Assembly: GCA_019637155.1 (NCBI GenBank)
Contig: JAHBWE010000016.1
Span: 62,001 to 126,000 of the forward strand
Direction of reading: 5' to 3'
Length of the DNA stretch: 64,000 bases
DNA from: Labilithrix sp.
GTDB taxonomy: Bacteria; Myxococcota_A; Polyangia; Polyangiales; Polyangiaceae
Shown here piece by piece: positions 1 to 7,561 of this stretch. Under the pieces are notes generated by a model. The model was not told the origin of the DNA. It ran no database searches and saw only the letters and a list, made by a program, of their open reading frames with translations. Within the stretch, counting starts at the first letter, position 1; each line of letters starts with the position of its first letter. The position numbers and the translations under genes are program-made.

Positions 1-2098
1 TGAGGCGGCCGTCGTCGAGGACCTGGAGGAGCAGGTTGAACACGTCGGCGTGCGCCTTCTCGACCTCGTCGAAGAGGAGCACGGAGTAGGGGCGGCGGCG
101 GACCGCCTCGGTGAGGAAGCCGCCCTCCTCGCTGTCGACGTAGCCGGGCGGCGCGCCGACGAGGCGCTGCGCCATGTGCTTCTCCATGAACTCGCTCATG
201 TCGAGGCGGGTCATCGCCTGCTCGTCGTCGAAGAGGAACTCGGCGAGCGCCTTCGCGAGCTCGGTCTTGCCGACGCCGGAGGGGCCGAGGAAGAGGAACG
301 AGCCGATCGGCTTGCCGGGATCGCGGAGGCCCACGCGCCCGCGGCGGACCGCGCGCGAGAGCGCCTTCACCGCTTCGCTCTGGCCGACGACGCGATGGGA
401 GAGGCGCTCCTCCATCTTCATGAGCTTCTCGCTCTCGGCCTCGAGCATCTTCGCGACCTGGATGCCGGTCCAGTCGCAGAGGACCTGCGCGACGTCCTCC
501 TCCGTGACGATGCTCGAGATGCTCTCCTTCAGCCCCGCGTTCGCGACCGCGGCGTCGGCGGCCTCGAGGCGGCGCCGCACGTCCGGGATCTGCACGTGCT
601 CGAGCTCGCCGAGCTTCGCGAAGTTCTTCTCGTTCCGCGCCTGCTCGAGCTGCGCTTGCAGCTTGGTCATCTCGTCCTTGAGCGCCGCCTGCGCCGCGAC
701 CGCGCCGCGGCGCGACTCGAGCTTGATCCGCATCTCGGCGACGGACGGCTCGAGATCGCGGATCTCCTTCTCGAGGCGCTCGCGCGTCTTCGTGCTCATC
801 GCGTCGTGGTCGTCCTTGAGGCCCTCGAGCTGCGCCTTGAGCGACGCGACGCGGCGGATCGCGTCGTCCATGTGCGCGGGGAGGCCGTCGATCTCGACGC
901 GCTTGCGCGCCGCCGCTTCGTCGAGGAGGTCGATCGCGCTGTCCGGCAGCGCGCGCTCCTGCACGTAGCGCTTCGCGAGGCGGACCGCGGCCGTGATCGC
1001 GGGATCGCCGATCTGCACTTTGTGATGCGACTCGTAGCGCGTGGCGACGCCGCGCAGGATCTCGACCGCGCGCTCGGGCGTCGCGGGCTCGATCGTGAGC
1101 ACGGTGAAGCGACGGAGGAGGTTCGGGTCCTTCTCCGAGAGCTTGCGCACGCCCTCGAGCGTGGTCGACGCGAGGAGGCGGACCTCGCCGCGCGCGAGGA
1201 GCGGCTTCAGGAGGTCGCCGACGCCGGCGCCGGCCGGGCCCGAGCCGAGGAGCGACTCGAGCTGCGCGATGTAGAGGAGCGAGTCCCTGCCCTTGAGCGA
1301 GGAGACGACCTGCTTCAAGCGGTCCTCGATCTCGCCGCGGAGCTTGGCGCCGGCGAGGAGGAGGCCGGTCTCGAGCTCCAGGATCGAGAGCGACGCGAGG
1401 TTCTGCGGGACGTCTCCCGCCGCGATGCGCATCGCGAGCGCGCCGACGATCGCGCTCTTGCCGACGCCGGGATCGCCGACGACGAGCGGGTGGTTCTTCT
1501 GCCGGCGCTCGAGGATCTGGAGGAGGCGGCGCACCTCGACGTCGCGACCGATGACGGGATCGAAGCCCTTCTCCTTCGCGCGCCGCGTGAGATCGTGGAG
1601 GTAGCGCGCCGCGCCGTCGGCGCCCACGCCGGTGCTCGTCGAGGCGATCTCGCGCGGCACGCTCTTCAGCGCCGCCATGTGGGGGCGGAACGAGCCCGGT
1701 CCGAGCGAGAAGGCCTGGAGGACGACCGCGGCCGGACCGCGGATCTCCTGCGAGAGCGCGTTGAGGAGGTTCTCGACCCCGACCGCGCTCTTGTCCGCGT
1801 CCTTCTCCGCGCGCTGGAGCAGCCCCAGCATCGCGGTCGAGAGGTACGCGAGGCCGGTCCCCGCCTTCGCGAGCTTCTGGAGCTGCGACTCCGCCTCCGA
1901 CGCGACGTCGTTCGGATCGGCCCCCGCTTTCTTGAAGACCTCCGCGACGCCCGGATCGCGTTCGAGCGCGCGCGCGAGGAGGTGGATCGGGTCGACCTGG
2001 ACGTGCTTGCGCTCGTCGGCGAGCGCCTGCGCGCCCGCGACGAGGGCCTTCGCGTCGTGTGCGTATTTCTCGAGGTGAATCGTCTGCTCGGCGGCCAT
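1..2098 (-). CDS. clpB: ClpB-like AAA+ disaggregase, C-terminus beyond window
   Basis: ATP-driven protein-unfolding ring ATPase of the ClpB/Hsp104 class; the start at 2098 is in view and the C-terminus lies beyond the left edge. In order: a Clp N-domain (about residues 1-145), NBD1 with Walker A GDPGVGKS (Lys214), a coiled-coil middle region (about 390-510) and NBD2 with a textbook Walker A GPSGVGKTE (Lys611) and Walker B LLFDEVEKAH. The middle domain argues for ClpB rather than ClpA or ClpC. Oddity: NBD1 Walker B reads LLYIAQLESLLG, where the family has the form hhhhDE, so the catalytic Asp-Glu is Ala278-Gln279. NBD1 may therefore bind ATP but not hydrolyse it. Probably a specialised paralogue rather than the housekeeping chaperone. 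It diverges from the kinase at 2185, so the intervening gap holds both promoters. Confidence 0.93.
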   Translation of the reverse strand, partial: MAAEQTIHLEKYAHDAKALVAGAQALADERKHVQVDPIHLLARALERDPGVAEVFKKAGADPNDVASEAESQLQKLAKAGTGLAYLSTAMLGLLQRAEKDADKSAVGVENLLNALSQEIRGPAAVVLQAFSLGPGSFRPHMAALKSVPREIASTSTGVGADGAARYLHDLTRRAKEKGFDPVIGRDVEVRRLLQILERRQKNHPLVVGDPGVGKSAIVGALAMRIAAGDVPQNLASLSILELETGLLLAGAKLRGEIEDRLKQVVSSLKGRDSLLYIAQLESLLGSGPAGAGVGDLLKPLLARGEVRLLASTTLEGVRKLSEKDPNLLRRFTVLTIEPATPERAVEILRGVATRYESHHKVQIGDPAITAAVRLAKRYVQERALPDSAIDLLDEAAARKRVEIDGLPAHMDDAIRRVASLKAQLEGLKDDHDAMSTKTRERLEKEIRDLEPSVAEMRIKLESRRGAVAAQAALKDEMTKLQAQLEQARNEKNFAKLGELEHVQIPDVRRRLEAADAAVANAGLKESISSIVTEEDVAQVLCDWTGIQVAKMLEAESEKLMKMEERLSHRVVGQSEAVKALSRAVRRGRVGLRDPGKPIGSFLFLGPSGVGKTELAKALAEFLFDDEQAMTRLDMSEFMEKHMAQRLVGAPPGYVDSEEGGFLTEAVRRRPYSVLLFDEVEKAHADVFNLLLQVLDDGRL

Positions 2099-2184
2099 GG
2101 GGATCACGAAGGTACCACGGCGCTGTCACGCGTTCGCGACATCGGTCGACGGGGCGCGACGCGCCGTTTGCCCCGGAATTTCGG

Positions 2185-3126
2185 ATGCTGACGGCGGCAC
2201 GTGCGTTGCTCTCCGAAGAGGCGATGCGGTTCGGCGGGATCACGGACGCGCGCTTCGAGGTGCACGGGCAGATCGGCGCGGGCGGCTGCGGGGTGATCCA
2301 TGAAGCGTTCGACCGGGAGACGGCGCGGTGGGTGGCGCTCAAGATCCTGACCGACGAGGACCCGAACGCGCGGGCGAGGTTCGAGCGCGAAGCCCGCGCC
2401 GCGTGTTCCATCAACCACCCGAACGTGTGCGCGGCCTACGCCGCCGGCCTCCTCGACGACGGCCGCCCCTACGTCGCGATGGAGCTCCTCCACGGCGAGA
2501 ACCTCCGCCGCTACCTCGATCGGCACCGCGGCCTCGAGCTCGAGGCCGCGATCGAGGTGACGGTGCAACTGCTCTCCGGCCTCGAGGTCGCGCACGCGCA
2601 CGGGCTCGTTCATCGCGACGTGAAGCCGGAGAACGTGTTCCTCGTCACCGGCGAGGACGGTCGCATCACGGTGAAGCTGCTCGACTTCGGCCTCTGCCGC
2701 AGCGCGGTCGATCCGTTCGACGGCCGCACGCTCACCGCGCTCGGCTGCGTCGTCGGGACGCCCGGCTACCTCGCGCCGGAGCAGCTCGGCGAGGGCGCCG
2801 TCGTCGACCAGCGCGCCGACGTCTTCACCGCCGGGCTCGTCCTCTTCGAGATGCTCGCCGGTCGCCGCGCCTACCGCGGACGGAACGCGGCGCAGCTCGT
2901 GATGCAGCTCCTCCTCGACGAGGTCCCGCTCCTCGGCGAGGTCTGCCGCGCGCCGGCCGTGCTCGAGCGCGTCGTCGCCCGCGCCACCGCGCGCGATCCG
3001 GCGCAGCGTTACCCGGTCGTCGCGGCGTTCCTGCACGACCTCCTGTCGGCGCGGACGCGCATCCGCCTCGAGGGCTCGCGGCGCGCGCGCGTCAGGCTGC
3101 CAGCTTCTTCGCCAGCTCTCCGCTGA
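2185..3126 (+). CDS. soluble Hanks-type Ser/Thr protein kinase
   Basis: Phosphorylates Ser/Thr of unknown cytoplasmic targets. It is a kinase domain with almost nothing else and no membrane segment. All catalytic elements are present: Gly-rich loop GQIGAGGCGV (from residue 29), VALK Lys53, HRDVKPEN with Asp145, DFG Asp167, and GTPGYLAPEQ in the activation segment. The ATG at 2185 is preferred; a longer in-frame reading from 2059 would run into the divergent clpB start, and ATG 2224 is an alternative. The 3' end overlaps the convergent glutaredoxin gene by 35 bases. It resembles the kinase at 41263-42210 in the HPNVC stretch, the DDGRPYVAMELL stretch and the basic tail after the C-lobe, so the two are probably paralogues. 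Confidence 0.92.
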   Translation: MLTAARALLSEEAMRFGGITDARFEVHGQIGAGGCGVIHEAFDRETARWVALKILTDEDPNARARFEREARAACSINHPNVCAAYAAGLLDDGRPYVAMELLHGENLRRYLDRHRGLELEAAIEVTVQLLSGLEVAHAHGLVHRDVKPENVFLVTGEDGRITVKLLDFGLCRSAVDPFDGRTLTALGCVVGTPGYLAPEQLGEGAVVDQRADVFTAGLVLFEMLAGRRAYRGRNAAQLVMQLLLDEVPLLGEVCRAPAVLERVVARATARDPAQRYPVVAAFLHDLLSARTRIRLEGSRRARVRLPASSPALR

Positions 3127-3346
3127 GGTCGAGCTTGCGCAGCTCGTCGAACCCGCCGATCGGCTCGTCGCCGATGAAGATCTGCGGGACGGTGCGGCGG
3201 CCGGTGGTCTCCACGAGCCACTGCCGCTTCTCGTGATCGCCGCTGACGTTGATCTCCTCGAACGCGATGCCGCGGTCCTCGAGCAGCATCTTGGCGCGGA
3301 CGCAATAAGGGCAGAAGTTCGTCGAGTACATGCGAACGGGCTTCAT
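3092..3346 (-). CDS. grxC: glutaredoxin (class I, GrxC-like)
   Basis: Small cytoplasmic thiol-disulfide oxidoreductase of 84 residues, normal for the family, that uses glutathione to reduce disulfides or mixed disulfides. The active site CPYC is at residues 12-15; the cis-Pro element TVPQIFI and the C-terminal GG glutathione-contact motif follow. The start is the ATG at 3346. It overlaps the convergent kinase gene tail-to-tail and no operon partner is close. Confidence 0.96.
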   Translation of the reverse strand: MKPVRMYSTNFCPYCVRAKMLLEDRGIAFEEINVSGDHEKRQWLVETTGRRTVPQIFIGDEPIGGFDELRKLDLSGELAKKLAA

Positions 3347-3398
3347 CGGGGGCTTCGATGAAGCATAGTCCGCGCCAGTTGCGTTCGCGAGCCGGAGC

Positions 3399-4850
3399 TC
3401 ACGTTCGACCGCGCCTCGACCGCGGGGAAGTGGCGTCGCCGGCGGGCTCTCGCCTCGTCATCCCGTGCTTCTTGAGGAGTCGGTTCAACGCGTCGCGGCT
3501 CGAGAGTCCGAGCGCCTTCCATGCGTGCGAGACGTTGCCGTCCGCGTCGTCGAGCGCGCGGGCGATCTCGTCGCGTGACGGAGGTGCGTCGGCGATGCGC
3601 TTGAGGCGGAGTCGTCGCGACACCCCCGCCGACAGCGTCAAGCGGTCGTGGCGGCTCTCCGCCATCGACAGGAGCAGCAAGCTCTCGAGCTCGCGGACGT
3701 GTCCCGTGTACGAGTGCCGAAGGAGCGCCGCGATGAGCGCAGGCTCGACGCGCGGGGCGTCGTCGGTGAAGAAGCGCTCGCGGAGCTGAGCGTCCCGGCG
3801 GCTCACCTCCTGGAGGATCGCGCGGGCGAGCAGCGGAACGTCCTCGACGCGCTCGTCGATGCCCGGGATCTCGAGCCGAAGCTTGAGGCGCGCGAGGAGA
3901 TCGTGCTTCAGCGCGTCCTCGTCACGGTTGGTCGCCGCGACGAGCCGCAGGTCGCACCGGCGCGCGCGATCTTCGCCCAGCCGGTGGTACTCCCCTGCGT
4001 CGAGCAGGCGGAGGAGGTGCGCCTGCACGTACGACGGCAGCTCGCCGATCTCGTCGAGGAAGAGCGTGCCGCCGTCGGCCTCACCCACGAGCCCCGCGCG
4101 CTCACGCATCCCCGCGTTCGGGTAGTTCTTCGCGTTGCCGAAGAGCTCCGCGTCGACGATCCCGTCGGGGAGCGTCGCGGCGTTGCGCGCGACGAACGGC
4201 CCGGCGCGCCGCGGCGAGAGCGCGTGGATCGCGCGCGCCGCGAGCTCCTTCCCCGCGCCGCTCGGTCCCGTGACGAGGACATGGGACTCGCGACGCCCGT
4301 AGAAGTCGATCGTGTCGCGCATCGTCCACGTCGTGACGCTCTCTCCGACGATGCCGAACCCGTCGGCTTCGCCGAACGCGAACGCGGGTTCGCTGCCGCG
4401 CATGAACGCGCCCCTCGCGCGCTCGATGCAGAGGAGCGCCATCTGACCTTCGAGGAGGAGGACATCGCCGGGCGCGATCGTGGCGCGGTCGAGCTTGCGC
4501 CCGTTCACCTCGAGCGAGAGCTTCCCCGTGCGCTCGATCGTGATCCCGCCCGCGGCGCGCGTCATGACGAGCTGGCGCCGAGAGAGCGCCGGGCAGAGGA
4601 GCGGCGCAGGCTCCTTGCGCGCGGCGCCGGGGCGGTGCGGCGCGAACAGGAGGCGTGGTCCCGGATCGTCGTCTCGCGCCGCGCCCCGTCCGAGCACCCA
4701 CGGCCCTCGTCCCTCGGCGAACGCGACCTCGCCGAGGCGCGACGGCTCCGCGAGCGACCACGCGAGCAGCAAGGCCGTCCCCGCGGCGTCCGCCTCGCTC
4801 GGCTCGGACCGCCCGGGGCCGGCGGTTCCGGTCTTCGTGTCGTCGGTCAT
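3399..4850 (-). CDS. FHA-domain AAA+ enhancer-binding-type regulator lacking GAFTGA
   Basis: Transcription regulator built like a sigma54 activator: N-terminal FHA domain (about 50-145, with SRRQ and VNG), AAA+ domain with Walker A GPSGAGKE (Lys201) and Walker B TLFLDEIG (Asp266-Glu267), and a C-terminal Fis-type helix-turn-helix (about 425-470). FHA domains bind phosphothreonine, so a Ser/Thr kinase input is expected; the nearest is the divergent kinase at 5021. Where GAFTGA should contact sigma54, after ELFGNAK, the sequence reads NYPNAG (242-247). The protein may therefore not open sigma54 promoters in the usual way. The ATG at 4850 is preferred; ATG 4922 would add 24 residues of low-complexity sequence. 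Confidence 0.9.
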   Translation of the reverse strand: MTDDTKTGTAGPGRSEPSEADAAGTALLLAWSLAEPSRLGEVAFAEGRGPWVLGRGAARDDDPGPRLLFAPHRPGAARKEPAPLLCPALSRRQLVMTRAAGGITIERTGKLSLEVNGRKLDRATIAPGDVLLLEGQMALLCIERARGAFMRGSEPAFAFGEADGFGIVGESVTTWTMRDTIDFYGRRESHVLVTGPSGAGKELAARAIHALSPRRAGPFVARNAATLPDGIVDAELFGNAKNYPNAGMRERAGLVGEADGGTLFLDEIGELPSYVQAHLLRLLDAGEYHRLGEDRARRCDLRLVAATNRDEDALKHDLLARLKLRLEIPGIDERVEDVPLLARAILQEVSRRDAQLRERFFTDDAPRVEPALIAALLRHSYTGHVRELESLLLLSMAESRHDRLTLSAGVSRRLRLKRIADAPPSRDEIARALDDADGNVSHAWKALGLSSRDALNRLLKKHGMTRREPAGDATSPRSRRGRT

Positions 4851-4932
4851 CGAAGGAAGCGGTCGCCGAGGCCACGGCGACAAACTCGACTCAGGATGCG
4901 AGGCGCGCGCTCCCCTCGTCAAGTCCGGTCAC

Positions 4933-4962
4933 GCGCGCACAGCAGGCCTCTGTGCGCGCACA
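4933..4962. promoter_or_regulatory. inverted repeat and palindrome in a divergent control region
   Basis: Arms gcgcgcacag (4933-4942) and ctgtgcgcgc (4950-4959) are perfect inverted repeats around a 7-base spacer. The right arm also forms the perfect 12-base palindrome tgtgcgcgcaca (4951-4962). It lies between the divergent FHA regulator (start 4850) and the kinase (start 5021). This makes it a candidate operator serving one or both genes. The site is seen directly; its function is inferred. Confidence 0.4.
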
Positions 4963-5020
4963 CCGCTCTCCTGCACGAGAGCGCATGTTTTCTCGGGAGG
5001 CGAGGTCGCGACGGCCAGGC

Positions 5021-6514
5021 ATGACGCTTGCGAAGCTCGAGCGCGTGGCGCCCATCCGCGAAGGAGAGATCCTCGCCGGCAAGTACAAGGTGGAACGCGT
5101 GCTCGCCCACGGCGGGATGGGCGTCATCGTCGCGGCGATCCATCAGCAGCTCGATCAGCGCGTCGCGCTCAAGTTCCTGCTCCCCGAACAGACGAAGAAC
5201 GAGGCGCTCATCGGGCGCTTCCTCCGTGAGGCACGCGCGGCGGTCCGCCTCCGCAGCGAGCACGTCGCGCGCGTCCTCGACGTCGGGACCGCCGAGACGG
5301 GCTCGCCGTACATCGTCATGGAGTACCTCGAGGGCCGTGATCTGGCGGTCGTCCTCGACGAGGAGCGCCAGCTCTCGGTCCGCGCGGCCGTGACCTACGT
5401 CCTCCAGGCGTCGGAGGCCGTGGCCGAGGCGCACGCGCTCGGCATCGTGCACCGCGATCTGAAGCCGGCGAACCTGTTCCTGACGACGCGCCCCGACGGG
5501 AGTCCGTGCGTGAAGGTGCTCGACTTCGGGATCTCGAAGCTCCGCGGCAGCGAGCTCGACATGACGAAGACGAGCGCGCTCCTCGGCACGCCGTTCTACA
5601 TGTCGCCGGAGCAGCTCCGCTCGTCGAAGGACGTCGACGTCCGCGCGGACATCTGGGCGCTCGGCATGATCCTCTACCAGCTCCTCACGGGCGTGGTGGC
5701 CTTCGATCGCGAGACGCTGCCGGAGCTCTGCATGGCCATCCTCGAGGAGCCGCTCCCGCCGCTCTCGACGAGCAGGCCCGAGCTCGCGCCCGAGCTCAGC
5801 GCGGTGATCGAGAAGGCCCTCACGAAGTCGAGGGACGATCGGTACCAGACGCTCGCGGAGCTCGCGACCGCGCTCGCGCCGTTCTCTCCGACCGGACACG
5901 CGTCCGAGCAGCGGATCCATCGCATCCTCGGGATCGGGACTCCGCACAGCGACGCGCCGCCTCCGGATCCGGGCGCGCGGGCGTCGAGCCCGTCGCTCAC
6001 GGTCGTCATGCCTCCCTCGTCCGCGCGCGACGCTACGTCCGGGCACTTCGGCTCGAGCTCCGGGCAGCTCCCGTCCTTCGGAGAGCTCCCGTCCTCGGAC
6101 CAGCTCCCGTCTCCACACGCGATCTCCGGCGGGGACACCGCGCCCGTGCGCGGGCTCAGCACGCGGGCCCTCATCGGGTTCTCCGTCGTCATGACGCTCG
6201 CCGCGGGGATCGGCGTGACCGCGTTCGTCCTCGCGCGCCGTGCTCCAAGACCGACGCCGGCGGCGTTCGTCGAGGCGAGCGCCCCGCTCGCGTCCGCGGC
6301 GCCGGCCACGGAGCTCGCGCCGGAGGTCCCGGCGCCGGCCAAGAGCCCGGAGAAGGAGCCGGAGCCCGCGGCGGTGGCGCCCGAGGCCGCGCTGCCGCGC
6401 GCGGGGGCTCACCCGCGGCCGAGCGCGCTCGCGAGCGCGCCGCCCTCGGCGTCGAGCGCGCCGCCGCCCGCGCGATCAGGCGACGACGACGTGATGTTCG
6501 GCCCGCGCAAGTGA
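5021..6514 (+). CDS. membrane-anchored Ser/Thr kinase with GPRK tail
   Basis: Hanks-type kinase of 497 residues with a cytoplasmic catalytic domain (about 20-285): Gly-rich loop LAHGGMGVI, VALK Lys51, HRDLKPAN Asp146, DFG Asp168 and GTPFYMSPEQ. A Ser/Pro-rich linker with repeats of the type S-x-x-LPS leads to one membrane helix (about 384-408). An Ala/Pro-rich segment, presumably periplasmic, ends in MFGPRK. The ATG at 5021 is chosen because it precedes the conserved GKYKVERVL kinase start; longer readings enter the divergent control region. It is followed after 27 bases by the TPR/PEGA-like gene at 6542, suggesting co-transcription with the GON-lipoprotein modules. The kinase at 13092 has the same architecture and the same last four residues. 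Confidence 0.93.
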   Translation: MTLAKLERVAPIREGEILAGKYKVERVLAHGGMGVIVAAIHQQLDQRVALKFLLPEQTKNEALIGRFLREARAAVRLRSEHVARVLDVGTAETGSPYIVMEYLEGRDLAVVLDEERQLSVRAAVTYVLQASEAVAEAHALGIVHRDLKPANLFLTTRPDGSPCVKVLDFGISKLRGSELDMTKTSALLGTPFYMSPEQLRSSKDVDVRADIWALGMILYQLLTGVVAFDRETLPELCMAILEEPLPPLSTSRPELAPELSAVIEKALTKSRDDRYQTLAELATALAPFSPTGHASEQRIHRILGIGTPHSDAPPPDPGARASSPSLTVVMPPSSARDATSGHFGSSSGQLPSFGELPSSDQLPSPHAISGGDTAPVRGLSTRALIGFSVVMTLAAGIGVTAFVLARRAPRPTPAAFVEASAPLASAAPATELAPEVPAPAKSPEKEPEPAAVAPEAALPRAGAHPRPSALASAPPSASSAPPPARSGDDDVMFGPRK

Positions 6515-6541
6515 TGGCGCGCGAGCCAGGAGGAGGGACCG

Positions 6542-7561
6542 ATGTCGAATGAGCTTACCTCGCGAATCCTACCGCTCGTCGCGATCATGTTCGCGACGTC
6601 CATCGCGCGCGCGGAGCCGAGCGGCGCGGACAAGGCCGCGGCCGAGGCGCTCTTCGACGACGCGCGCCGGCTCATGAAGGAGGGGCGCTTCGCCGACGCG
6701 TGCCCGAAGCTCGTCGAGAGCCAGAAGCTCGACGCCGGCATCGGCACGCTCATGTACCTCGCCGACTGCTACGAGCGCGACGGGCGCGTCGCGAGCGCCT
6801 GGGCGACGTGGCGCGAGGCGGCGCACGCGGCGCACGCGGCGGCGCAGCTCGAGCGCGAGCAGGTCGCGAAGGCGCGCGCCGACGCGCTCTCCCCTTCTCT
6901 GCCGCACATCGTCGTCGTCGTGCGCGCCGCGACGCCTGGGATCACGGTCCGTCGCAACGGGGCTGTCGTGGCCGAGCCGCTCTGGGGCACGCCCATCCCG
7001 GTGGACCCGGGCGATCACGTCGTCGAGGCGAGCGCCGAGGGCCGCGTCCCGTTCCGCCGGACGATCGCCGTCGCGAAGGGAGAGCGCCAGGAGCTCGCCG
7101 TCCCGGAGCTCGAGGTCGCTCGGGTGGAGGCGCCTCCGCCGGCCCCTGTCGTCGCGCCGCCGGCTCCTCCGGCCCAGCCGGAGCCCACGCCGAAGACGGG
7201 GCTCGGCACGTCGCGGACCGTCGCGCTCGGCCTCGCCGGCGCGGGCGTGGTCGCGGCGGCGATCGGCACCTACTTCGGCCTGCGCGCGGCGTCGCGCTGG
7301 AGCGACGCCGAGGGCATGTGCCCGAACGATCGCTGCCGCGACGCGGCGGGCAACGCGCTCGCCAGCGACGCGCGCGCCGACGGCACTGTCTCGACGATCG
7401 CGTTCGCCGGGAGCGGCGTCGCGCTCGCGGGGGCCGCGGTTCTCTGGTTCGTCGCGGGCAGCTCCGCTCGCGGCTCGTCCCCGTCCGCCCAGAGGTCTGC
7501 GCGGATCTTGCCGATCGTGTCGTCCACGGGCGGCGGGATCGCGATCGGAGGCTCCCTTTGA
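6542..7561 (+). CDS. TPR/PEGA-like envelope protein, module copy 1
   Basis: Exported protein of 339 residues with no assigned enzymatic role. A signal peptide ends near SIARA (24). A TPR-like helical region follows (about 28-115, with ALFDDARRLMKEGRF and LADCYERDGR), then a PEGA-like beta domain (about 120-190, with TPIPVDPGDHVVEA). A Pro-rich linker leads to a membrane segment (about 226-250), a short loop containing the pair CPNDRC, and a second hydrophobic segment (281-306). The stop overlaps the next start as TGATG, so translation is coupled to the GON lipoprotein at 7561. The gene at 9936 is a clear paralogue, retaining the ALFDDAR, YLADCYER and CPNDRC stretches. Proteins of this type commonly sit next to Ser/Thr kinases in myxobacteria. 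An adaptor role between kinase and lipoprotein is inference. Confidence 0.85.
   Translation: MSNELTSRILPLVAIMFATSIARAEPSGADKAAAEALFDDARRLMKEGRFADACPKLVESQKLDAGIGTLMYLADCYERDGRVASAWATWREAAHAAHAAAQLEREQVAKARADALSPSLPHIVVVVRAATPGITVRRNGAVVAEPLWGTPIPVDPGDHVVEASAEGRVPFRRTIAVAKGERQELAVPELEVARVEAPPPAPVVAPPAPPAQPEPTPKTGLGTSRTVALGLAGAGVVAAAIGTYFGLRAASRWSDAEGMCPNDRCRDAAGNALASDARADGTVSTIAFAGSGVALAGAAVLWFVAGSSARGSSPSAQRSARILPIVSSTGGGIAIGGSL

Noticed and set aside
50..2191. A 713-codon plus-strand frame at the left edge
   Set aside because: The minus strand encodes ClpB across the same bases with Walker motifs in frame from a start at 2098.
4655..5020. N-terminal extension of the kinase at 5021
   Set aside because: Would overlap the divergent regulator and adds 122 Arg/Pro-rich residues without family resemblance.
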